A model generated the notes under the pieces. The model searched no databases and was not told where the DNA came from. It worked only from the letters and a program-made list of their open reading frames with translations. From JAFGPJ01 sp964439135 (lineage in GTDB: Bacteria; Planctomycetota; Phycisphaerae; Sedimentisphaerales; Anaerobacaceae), in NCBI GenBank assembly GCA_964439135.1, contig CAYTNN010000150.1, positions 1 to 11,616 of the forward strand: 11,616 bases of DNA. The letters are read 5' to 3'. Below are positions 5,046 through 11,616 of this stretch, piece by piece; the first letter of the stretch is position 1, and each line of letters opens with the position of its first letter. The position numbers were made by a program, and so were the translations under genes.

Positions 5046-7553
5046 TCACGGCGCGGCGTATGCGATTCTCTTGTACGGTATCTCGCCGCTGACAACATTA
5101 CAGAAGGGCTTGCCGTCCCTGACTCCGACGTGGCCGTAGCCGGTGGCGGTGCATATAAATGCCTTGAAGTCACCTTCGAGCGGCGGCTGGATGTGCAGGA
5201 TACGTTCCACGGCGTCGTACCGGGCGCCGCTGTAGGCGCCGAGCAGGGCGTAGCTGGACATGGCCCGCGCATACCAGTGGCCGCATTCGTATTCGTTGAA
5301 CGGATTACGGGCGCGTCCATCGTACCTGTCACGCGCTACGCGAACAATCTCGAGACCTTCATCGACCATGCCGCGAAGAATCAGATGCGAGGCCACCTGG
5401 TACTCAATGCCGGTCCAGACTTCGTTGCTGTAGACGAACGGCAGAGACGGCATTCCGCCTTTCGGCCAGGTACAGAGCAGCAAGCCTCCGTCATCGCCCA
5501 TGGCATAGCCGGGACGCTGTGGATTCGCATGTTCCGAAAGATCCTTCTTGAGATTGTACTTGTGGATGCTCTTCAGATGGCTGTCTACCTTGCCTTGATC
5601 CAGTACGTCTCCGAGTCCGGTGACCGCTGCCAGCCAGGAGCCTAACACACCGTCGGAAAGGCAGCCTGTTCCGTATTGGTACTTGGGCCCTTCGGCCTTC
5701 AGTAATTCCAGGGCCTCAGGCGTGTAGCTCCTTTGCATGCTCTGGACCTTAACAGGACTGCCCGCTCGAAGTCCTTCCGTCTGGATTTGCTGATAGAAGT
5801 ACTCGCCATTGAAAAGCTTTTCATTCACGAACCTCTCGCCCTTGGTGAGCAGATCTTCATAGAGTGACACGTCGTCGCCGGCTTCCCTGCCCATGGCCAC
5901 TGCCGCCTTCAAAGCGCCGAGATAGAAACTGCTGCACATCCCATCAGGACCCCAGAACTCGATGTCATACGTATTATGATGCGGTTCGCGGAGTATGCCT
6001 TCGTGCTCAGGGTCCCATGTCTCGATGCAGTAGTTCACACTTTGCCGGACCTGGGGCCAGAGCTTCTTCATCCATTCGGTGTCACCGCTTATCCTCCAGT
6101 CGCGATACAGCTTCATTGCGCAACCCAGTTGTCCGTCGCTGGCGGCGTGAAAATCGTGGCTCGGCTCGCATATCGGAATCGGACTACGGAAATTCTGATG
6201 TCCCTGGGCGTTTTGACAGACGCAGAATTCGGTCTCGCGCAGCGTTCTTTCGAGAGAGGGAAAAAGGTGCGGTATGGCCTGCGCGTAATTCCATACATGC
6301 GTACACGACCCGTGGCAGCATCCGGCCTGGTCGTGACATCCCTCGAATGCCCAGAATCTGCCGTCGATTTGCCTGAGAACGGTAGGAGACTTTAGTATCG
6401 TCAGATTGGCAGCCACCGCCTCGACCGCTTCGGCCGGCAGCGTTGTATCGTAAAAGCAATCGCTGAACTTTTTGCTTTCGGCCCGCAGTCGGTCATAGCT
6501 ACTACGCCAATAACGAACCACGTCATCGATATCCCGGAATTTGCCGGCATACCAGGATCGATACGTATCCTCTTGACCTGCCGCAAGGGTACCACCGCCC
6601 CTGCGAACATCACTATAAGGCACATACCAGCACAGCTTCAGGGCAATCGTTTTCGTTTGTCCCGGGGCCAATTCGAATGGCACAAAAAGCGTTGCACCCG
6701 GGCTCGGCCCGTCCTTCTGCGGGAAATCTTTGCCGTAGCACTTGCCCTGCTCGATATCCTTCCAGACCATCGTCAGCGGATCGAACCAGCCGCCCCGGAA
6801 CCATGCAGCGTTGACTTTGGCGGCAGGCTCGTCTACGAAAGCGGCGAAGTAGCCCTCCTCGTGCTTCTTCAAGCTGCCGCCCGGCGGCTGGGCGAGAATG
6901 AATCCGCCCTCGATGGTCCTGATCAACTCCTGACTGCCCTGCATCTTCATAAAATTCTCGGCGTTAAACGAATACACGGCATCGATTTTCCTGCCGGAGG
7001 TATTGACGAATTTATACTCCAGCCCCACCATCGGCAGTGACGCCGTATCGGCGTCGGGCGGTGCAAAAGGACTCCAGCCGGTGATTTCGACTTTCAGAGG
7101 CATCCTGGGATCTGTCAGTGTCACTGCTGCGAACGGGAAGCGCGCGTTGAAGCTCGCCTCGCGAAACCGCGGGAGTCCGTAGGTGGTCTCCCCGAGGCCG
7201 TTGCCCGGCCCGCCGTACTGGCCGGTGCCTGGGTGAATCGCGAATATCTTCCATTTCGGAACCGGTCCTTCCAGTACGCGTGCGACGTTCTTGTCGCCCT
7301 TGACACATACAGCCGCAAAGACCTTCTCCTCGCGGAAGATATCGGGATGATTGTGAAGCGAGAAGTGGCTTAGCATCCCTGCCCCCTCCAGGCAGATCAT
7401 CCCCGCCCCGATACCACCCATGGGAAACGCCACACGATCCAGGTTCGTTCCTGCATACGGGCCGTTGTAGGAGTGGGCGCCAAAAGTGACTCCACCAAGA
7501 ACAGCAAGAACGACGCTACAAAAGACAAACCACAAGATTCTGTTAGATTTCAT
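5046..7553 (-). CDS. Exported GH116 family glycoside hydrolase (beta-glucosidase/glucosylceramidase-like)
   Basis: The protein has 835 residues, close to the usual GH116 length plus a signal peptide (hydrophobic 6-24, likely cut after FGA at 26). The N-terminal beta-sandwich domain begins with the family's glycine motif VAFPMGGIGAGMICLEG (41-57). The C-terminal (alpha/alpha)6 catalytic domain covers roughly 370-780. By alignment from memory with characterised GH116 enzymes, E404 (WAFEGCHDQ) is the probable nucleophile and D634 (CLSDGVLGSW) the acid/base. THVWNYAQAIPHLFPSLER (418-436) follows the nucleophile, as in bacterial members. Family members hydrolyse beta-glucosides, some also beta-xylosides or GlcNAc. 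An unusual cysteine cluster (C406, C412, C413, C417) sits beside the active site. Residues about 780-835 form a small C-terminal beta-rich addition. A strong AAGGAG site lies 7 bases before ATG 7553, and the previous stop is 21 bases upstream, indicating cotranscription. The likely role is releasing sugars from oligosaccharides made by its operon partners. Confidence 0.86.
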   Translation of the reverse strand: MKSNRILWFVFCSVVLAVLGGVTFGAHSYNGPYAGTNLDRVAFPMGGIGAGMICLEGAGMLSHFSLHNHPDIFREEKVFAAVCVKGDKNVARVLEGPVPKWKIFAIHPGTGQYGGPGNGLGETTYGLPRFREASFNARFPFAAVTLTDPRMPLKVEITGWSPFAPPDADTASLPMVGLEYKFVNTSGRKIDAVYSFNAENFMKMQGSQELIRTIEGGFILAQPPGGSLKKHEEGYFAAFVDEPAAKVNAAWFRGGWFDPLTMVWKDIEQGKCYGKDFPQKDGPSPGATLFVPFELAPGQTKTIALKLCWYVPYSDVRRGGGTLAAGQEDTYRSWYAGKFRDIDDVVRYWRSSYDRLRAESKKFSDCFYDTTLPAEAVEAVAANLTILKSPTVLRQIDGRFWAFEGCHDQAGCCHGSCTHVWNYAQAIPHLFPSLERTLRETEFCVCQNAQGHQNFRSPIPICEPSHDFHAASDGQLGCAMKLYRDWRISGDTEWMKKLWPQVRQSVNYCIETWDPEHEGILREPHHNTYDIEFWGPDGMCSSFYLGALKAAVAMGREAGDDVSLYEDLLTKGERFVNEKLFNGEYFYQQIQTEGLRAGSPVKVQSMQRSYTPEALELLKAEGPKYQYGTGCLSDGVLGSWLAAVTGLGDVLDQGKVDSHLKSIHKYNLKKDLSEHANPQRPGYAMGDDGGLLLCTWPKGGMPSLPFVYSNEVWTGIEYQVASHLILRGMVDEGLEIVRVARDRYDGRARNPFNEYECGHWYARAMSSYALLGAYSGARYDAVERILHIQPPLEGDFKAFICTATGYGHVGVRDGKPFCNVVSGEIPYKRIAYAAP

Positions 7554-7560
7554 TTCTGTG

Positions 7561-7566
7561 CTCCTT
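7561..7566 (-). promoter_or_regulatory. Strong ribosome binding site of the GH116 gene
   Basis: AAGGAG on the minus strand, 7 bases before the ATG at 7553, sits within the 21-base gap after the preceding gene's stop. It supports this start and separate translation of the gene within one transcript. Confidence 0.75.
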
Positions 7567-7574
7567 AATTTTCA

Positions 7575-9434
7575 TTATTTTCCCTGAAACACTCGATACG
7601 AATGCGGCGGCAGCGTTATCTCAAAACGTTTGCCGGAGATACGTCCCCACGGGCTCCGTGGCGCAGAACCGGGAGTCACCGTCCGGCCGGTGAGAAGATC
7701 GGTCAGTGTTGTCAATCGCTCGTCCGTCACTACCTGCACGTCCACAGGCTCATCAAGAAAGGACTCCACAATAAACGTGTCATTGTCATATACAAACAGA
7801 GACACCTTGCCCGGCCCCTCCAAACGTACAGCCATGTCCCGGCATAGGGTCTGCCGAATCCGGTTCAATACCTCAACCGGCAGATTGTACAGGTCCGTAA
7901 AGCTCTCCGGAATGGTCAGCACATACAGGGTTCCTCCGCCATAGGAGGCTGAGTGCAGCATGGGCCAGCCGTTGCTCTCGTCCAGGGCGGAGATCTCTTC
8001 CCACGAATCATTGGTCAGGTACTGGATCTGGGGGATGACCATCTCGGCGCCGGCCTGTACCGGGCGGCCCCAGCCAGCGCGAAAGTCCCTGACTACGGCT
8101 TTGCGGTCCGTGACCTGCAATTCCACTATCTCTTCGATCCTTCCACCCTGCAGGGCCCGTAACAGGCCGGAGGTGATCATCACCTGTTTGCCCTGCATGA
8201 GGTGGGCCTTGATTTTGGCTATCAGGTCCGGATCGAATCTGGCAGTCTCGGCCAGGAAGACCATGTTCACATCCGTGGGAAACTCCGGCACCAGATCCAT
8301 AGGCAGGCCGCACATGCCCAGGTAGTTGTGGAGGAAATCTTCACCTGTGGAGTGATATGGTTTGTAGCTCTTAATCCCCACCGGGTTGCCGAGCTTTCCT
8401 AAAAACCGGTCCACCTGCTCGAAGGTCACTCCCGCGGCCCGGGCGATCATTTTGGGCTGATATGTGCTTGCGTCCGGCAGGGTAATGGGGGCCGTCATAG
8501 CGTCAAAGTCAAAGCTGGTTTTTCCATCCTGCCAATCGGCCCGCATGTTCGTGTTGATAGGACGCACGATCTGACGGATATCAAAGAGCGTAATTTCCGG
8601 GGCCTTGGCAAAGAGCGTCAGCCAGAGCTGTTCGGCGTAGCGGTCCATGAAACGAAGGCCGCCGGTATCCACCCAGCCGCCGTCGTTTCCGCCCGGCTTG
8701 AGGTTCTCGAAATAGCGGAAGATCAGATAGCCCAGATAGGGCTGCAGGTGCTGATTGCCGGAAGGATCGCGGGTTTCCGTGCCGGTGTAAAGACCGTCAA
8801 ACAGGGCCGGCTCTTTCTCCAGGTTAAAGCCCAAACCCTGGAAGTGTTCGTACCAGTTCGGATACTTTATCACCACCTTGACTTTGGGATTGACGGCTTT
8901 GGCCGGATTGATAACCACGCTCTGGGCCGCCTCCGCTAACAGATCCAGGCGATACCGAGTCCAGGTTTTATCGCCTTTGGCCGCGATGCACAGATGACAC
9001 TTGCAGCTTGTGAAATAGAAATCGTCCAGAATCAGCTCGTCAAAGTGACGGGCCGTGTGCTCTACGATTTCCTTTACCTTCTGCCGGTGCTCAGGATTGC
9101 TGTAGCAGAAGGTCTCGAACCGGTTGCGTTCATTGACGGTCAGAGTAATGCCGCCTGCCGTACGAATCCCACGCTCATGAAAATAGGCCTTGGCCTTGTT
9201 CAATGTCTCGTCGTCGACAATCAGCAAGTCCCGGTGCGTCTCCAGATACACCTTGTCCACGTGGACCTGCTTCGTGATATCCTGCCAGCGTGAATCCAGC
9301 CAGTTCAGGTCCGCCATCTCCCGGGTTTCATACGCCCGGCAGTATACGGCCACGGTAAAGTTCTCATACGCATCGGCCCGAGGACACCACACCAGGGCCG
9401 GCAGAATCATCCAGATAAAGTTACGTGTTTTCAT
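7575..9434 (-). CDS. Exported GH42-like TIM-barrel glycoside hydrolase of unassigned specificity
   Basis: The protein has 619 residues. It has a signal peptide (hydrophobic about 6-16, likely cut after ADA at 22). Residues about 26-290 look like a (beta/alpha)8 barrel of the GH-A type: KVYLETH (61-67), DELILDDFYF (132-141) and LYTGTETRDP (215-224) read as strand ends with acidic residues. E220 and D137/D138 are candidate catalytic residues (inference). C144-x-C146-x-x-C149, with C110 as a possible fourth ligand, resembles the zinc cluster of GH42 beta-galactosidases. Residues about 350-440 (including VNMVFLAETARFDPDLIAKI) resemble the glutamine-amidotransferase-like trimerisation domain of GH42. 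The end (about 535-619, closing ITLPPHSYRVF) looks like a small beta-sandwich. AAGGTGA lies before ATG 9434, and the GH9 stop is 17 bases upstream. I cannot name a substrate. It could instead belong to an unclassified glycosidase family or be a non-catalytic relative. Confidence 0.7.
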   Translation of the reverse strand: MKTRNFIWMILPALVWCPRADAYENFTVAVYCRAYETREMADLNWLDSRWQDITKQVHVDKVYLETHRDLLIVDDETLNKAKAYFHERGIRTAGGITLTVNERNRFETFCYSNPEHRQKVKEIVEHTARHFDELILDDFYFTSCKCHLCIAAKGDKTWTRYRLDLLAEAAQSVVINPAKAVNPKVKVVIKYPNWYEHFQGLGFNLEKEPALFDGLYTGTETRDPSGNQHLQPYLGYLIFRYFENLKPGGNDGGWVDTGGLRFMDRYAEQLWLTLFAKAPEITLFDIRQIVRPINTNMRADWQDGKTSFDFDAMTAPITLPDASTYQPKMIARAAGVTFEQVDRFLGKLGNPVGIKSYKPYHSTGEDFLHNYLGMCGLPMDLVPEFPTDVNMVFLAETARFDPDLIAKIKAHLMQGKQVMITSGLLRALQGGRIEEIVELQVTDRKAVVRDFRAGWGRPVQAGAEMVIPQIQYLTNDSWEEISALDESNGWPMLHSASYGGGTLYVLTIPESFTDLYNLPVEVLNRIRQTLCRDMAVRLEGPGKVSLFVYDNDTFIVESFLDEPVDVQVVTDERLTTLTDLLTGRTVTPGSAPRSPWGRISGKRFEITLPPHSYRVFQGK

Positions 9435-9451
9435 TTTGTCACCTTCGGTTT

Positions 9452-11530
9452 CTATTCTTTCGTTTCAAACGGATCTTTCGTATCGTCCCACTTGCCGCCC
9501 TGTGACAGCACAGGATAGACGGCGGCCGGGAAGCACAGACTCTGATAAATGGTAAACTCGTTCCATTGAATAGACGCTAAGTTGTCAATATATCGGCGTT
9601 CCCGGGCCAGCGATCTGACCTCGGGCACCGATGTCCCCCTGCCTCGTCCGCCCGGTCCGAACACGAGAATGCCCGGCCGGGGGCCCCATCCCTGTTCGAT
9701 AGTATAGGCAGATTCCCGGTCATGCGGATTATGCACCCGATTGAAGCCGATGCCGCAGACATAACATTTGCCGAGTGGATTAAGGCCCTGATTGTAGTCC
9801 ATAAGTTGACTGGCGGCATCGATGTACTTTTGTTCTTTGGTCAGGCCCCAGTATAACAGACAGGGATAGGCGTACTGTCCCTGGGCTGTGTTGCTGCCCC
9901 ACCAGCGCAGATTCATAGGTGTGCCGACCGGATAAGCATTGCCCTGGAGATATTCGATAGCTTTATCTGCTGCGGCCTTTATCACGGCCTTGAATTGCTC
10001 CACTACAGCCGGATCGGTAGGCCTGTCTTTTTCAATGATGTACGAGTAAAAAAACGATGCCAACCAGCCGTCCGGATGTCTGGAGAAGTTGGATCCGGCA
10101 AAAGATTCAGGAGGACTGTTAAACGTCTCAGCATACTTAGCGGCATTCTCAGCTAGGTTCTTGATGGTTTGGTGAGCAGTTTCATCGCCGGTCAGCAAAT
10201 ACTTTTGCACAGCATAGTAAAGGTGGTGCATGGTACGAATCTGCTCTCCCGCCGCCTTAAAGGCCATCTCCGCATGTTTGCGCAGTTCTTCAGAACGTTC
10301 TAGCTTGTAAGGTTTTATTATTCGAGCTAAGTGCATGAACATTCCGGCTGCAAATCCCGCCGAACGTGTATCAAGCACTTCGGTGCCGAAGAGTTTCGTT
10401 TCCTTATCATAAGTCGTAAAGGGAGAATATCGGTCCGTCTCAGTGCCCCAATGAATCGCGCCGGACGGTTTCTGCATGTATTCCCAGAACATCGCACCCC
10501 ATTCGGCCTCATCGATGATGTCGGGAATCCTGTTGCCCTTGCCCACGATATTGAAGTTTTCGTCAAACTTATCCGGGATGTTGTATTGGTCGTCCGTGAA
10601 CAGGTCGCCGAAGGCTTCATAGGTTGTCAACAGCGTGACCGTCACATCCATATGGTATGTACGACGGTCCGCGTCACCGGCATCGTGATAGCCGCCGAAA
10701 GCAGTGAAGGTAGGTTCATTTCCGTCCACGACCAGACGCGCTTCTCCAATAGGAGCATTGGTATCGTAAATCGTGGTGTGACACGGTTTCATCCGGATGT
10801 TCCATGCATACGGCTCTTTAATCGGGCAGCCGCAGCGTTGATGGTATAGCGAACGAAAAGAGATGTGACCGAGGCGGCGTGAAAAATCCCCGCCAACACC
10901 AAACGGATAGGAGCAGCCGTAACCTTTTACTGAAATCTTGTAGGGCCCGCCTTCGGGGACCGCCGACAGATCGATCCGGTACACGAAATCGCCCGATGAT
11001 TCGTCCTGTCCGATCTCTTTAAGCGTTCCCTGAGTGACCTGCCGGCCCGTGGATAACTCGAAAACCGTATAGGCCGGAAGAGCACTGCTGATCTTTCTGC
11101 TGCCCCCGTCGCCGAGCCAGATGGCGAAATTGGCGTATCGAACTTTTGACAAGGCACTATATGCATTCTGGTTGGTTTTAATGGATTCGCAGAATATCTT
11201 CTTTTCGTCAAATACGAAGGTTTTATCGTCGTGTGGTGTCTGGAGCTTGTAGCTGGTTCCGTCAACAAGAGTAGGAACTTGCAAATAGATATGATGATCA
11301 CAGGCATTTGCCTCGGTTACAAATTTATTGATAGCAGTGACAGATTGGCCGTTAAGCTTCCATAGGGACACATCGTTGGTATCAACCTCATCGGCCTTAA
11401 TGATATCACTCTTGAAATAGGCCACAAGGACATTGTTCGAAGCAGTACGGATTTCCGTTAGTGAAAGCTCCGCATGAACAGATAGTGAACAGAATAAGCA
11501 ACTGACAAGTACGGATAGGCGTTTCATCAT
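9452..11530 (-). CDS. Exported GH9 family glycoside hydrolase (cellulase-like) with N-terminal Ig-like domains
   Basis: The protein has 692 residues. The signal peptide MMKRLSVLVSCLFCSLSVHA is followed by a beta-rich Ig-like region (about 21-110). A second domain resembling the CelD N-terminal Ig-like module follows (about 115-212; IKTNQNAYSALSKVRYANFA). The GH9 (alpha/alpha)6 domain covers about 220-675. It contains FGGYHDAGDADRR (278-290) with catalytic-base Asp pair D283/D286, and NRIPDIIDEAEWG (333-345). It also has MDYNQGLNPLGKCYVCGIG (577-595) with NPHDRES (601-607) providing the conserved His and Arg, and WNEFTIYQ (656-663), where E658 aligns with the proton-donor Glu of the NE-[IV]-A-I motif. 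GH9 enzymes are mostly endo- or exo-beta-1,4-glucanases, but the DRR-containing subgroup is poorly characterised and some GH9 enzymes act on glucosamine oligomers, so substrate is tentative. No CBM or dockerin is seen. It is the first complete gene of the operon in view. A second ATG at 11527 gives better Shine-Dalgarno spacing. Confidence 0.88.
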   Translation of the reverse strand: MMKRLSVLVSCLFCSLSVHAELSLTEIRTASNNVLVAYFKSDIIKADEVDTNDVSLWKLNGQSVTAINKFVTEANACDHHIYLQVPTLVDGTSYKLQTPHDDKTFVFDEKKIFCESIKTNQNAYSALSKVRYANFAIWLGDGGSRKISSALPAYTVFELSTGRQVTQGTLKEIGQDESSGDFVYRIDLSAVPEGGPYKISVKGYGCSYPFGVGGDFSRRLGHISFRSLYHQRCGCPIKEPYAWNIRMKPCHTTIYDTNAPIGEARLVVDGNEPTFTAFGGYHDAGDADRRTYHMDVTVTLLTTYEAFGDLFTDDQYNIPDKFDENFNIVGKGNRIPDIIDEAEWGAMFWEYMQKPSGAIHWGTETDRYSPFTTYDKETKLFGTEVLDTRSAGFAAGMFMHLARIIKPYKLERSEELRKHAEMAFKAAGEQIRTMHHLYYAVQKYLLTGDETAHQTIKNLAENAAKYAETFNSPPESFAGSNFSRHPDGWLASFFYSYIIEKDRPTDPAVVEQFKAVIKAAADKAIEYLQGNAYPVGTPMNLRWWGSNTAQGQYAYPCLLYWGLTKEQKYIDAASQLMDYNQGLNPLGKCYVCGIGFNRVHNPHDRESAYTIEQGWGPRPGILVFGPGGRGRGTSVPEVRSLARERRYIDNLASIQWNEFTIYQSLCFPAAVYPVLSQGGKWDDTKDPFETKE

Positions 11531-11616
11531 AGATCTCCTTCAACCATCGATACGCTTCTCGACGCTCCACTTTTACTTGCTTGTCTTTGAATGATCTTTT
11601 TCTCGTTCATCGCTTG
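11527..11616 (-). CDS. Possible 3' end of an upstream gene, cut by the window edge
   Basis: One minus-strand frame is open from the window edge for 29 codons and ends in TGA at 11529-11527. That stop overlaps the ATGATG start of the GH9 gene, the kind of overlap seen with translational coupling. The visible residues are polar and basic (IIQRQASKSGASRSVSMVEG) and show no recognisable domain. The other two minus frames have stops. A frame this short can stay open by chance, so this is tentative. If real, the operon extends beyond the window and the GH9 gene is not its first member. I see no convincing promoter in 11531-11616. Confidence 0.3.
   Translation of the reverse strand, partial: QAMNEKKIIQRQASKSGASRSVSMVEGDL
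11535..11540 (-). promoter_or_regulatory. Ribosome binding site bearing on the GH9 start
   Basis: AAGGAG lies 4 bases before the ATG at 11530 and 7 bases before the immediately following ATG at 11527. The second spacing is nearer the optimum, so the protein may begin one residue later than listed. Confidence 0.65.

Noticed and set aside
9530..9600. Apparent loss of the GH9 proton-donor Glu (NLASIQWN read as the NE-motif)
   Set aside because: Shifting the alignment by seven residues, N657-E658-F-T-I-Y matches NE-[IV]-A-I, and the following hydrophobic helix aligns, so the Glu is most likely present at 658.
11490..11530. Lipoprotein signal in GH9 (LVSC at residues 8-11)
   Set aside because: The hydrophobic stretch before this Cys is too short for a lipobox; cleavage after VHA at residue 20 fits an ordinary signal peptide.

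Overview
The window looks like chromosomal DNA from a polysaccharide-degrading bacterium, most likely a planctomycete of the Phycisphaerae/Sedimentisphaerales type. The best clue is a prepilin-type protein with a C-terminal H-X9-D signature and a tryptophan-rich tail, a family greatly expanded in those bacteria. Large exported glycoside hydrolases packed in one operon and AT-rich gaps filled with short repeat debris fit the same group. The assignment rests on family recognition only; no rRNA or other marker gene is present.

Layout: bases 1-690 hold no convincing gene but contain a duplicated 29-bp repeat, a longer-range inverted repeat and a GC-rich palindromic patch. A promoter with an extended -10 (691-699) precedes a plus-strand pseudopilin-like gene (784-1644). 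From about 1645 to 1843 there is an AT-rich gap between converging genes. Everything from 1844 to the right edge is read on the minus strand. In transcription order (right to left) it comprises the end of a possible upstream gene (11616-11527), a GH9 family enzyme (11530-9452), a GH42-like TIM-barrel hydrolase (9434-7575), a GH116 family enzyme (7553-5046), a tandem beta-helix GH55/pectate-lyase-3-like protein fused to an SMP-30-type beta-propeller (4999-2075), and an unrecognised 58-codon ORF (2020-1844) carrying an unusual hairpin.

The four large genes are separated by only 17-46 bases, all carry N-terminal signal peptides and most have good Shine-Dalgarno sites, so they very probably form one operon. 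GH9, GH116 and GH55 are families acting mainly on beta-1,4- and beta-1,3-glucans and beta-glucosides. The simplest reading is an exported beta-glucan-degrading set: GH9 cutting chains, the GH55-like enzyme acting on beta-1,3 linkages, GH116 releasing glucose from oligosaccharides, and the GH42-like protein handling a decoration or another glycoside. No transporter, SusC/D pair, sensor or transcription factor is visible, so uptake and control must lie outside the window.

Points most worth a second look are the small ORF whose internal ribosome binding site is buried in a perfect 10-bp inverted repeat, the GH42-like enzyme with a C-x-C-x-x-C cluster, the GH55-like/SMP-30 fusion, and the long basic leader of the pseudopilin.
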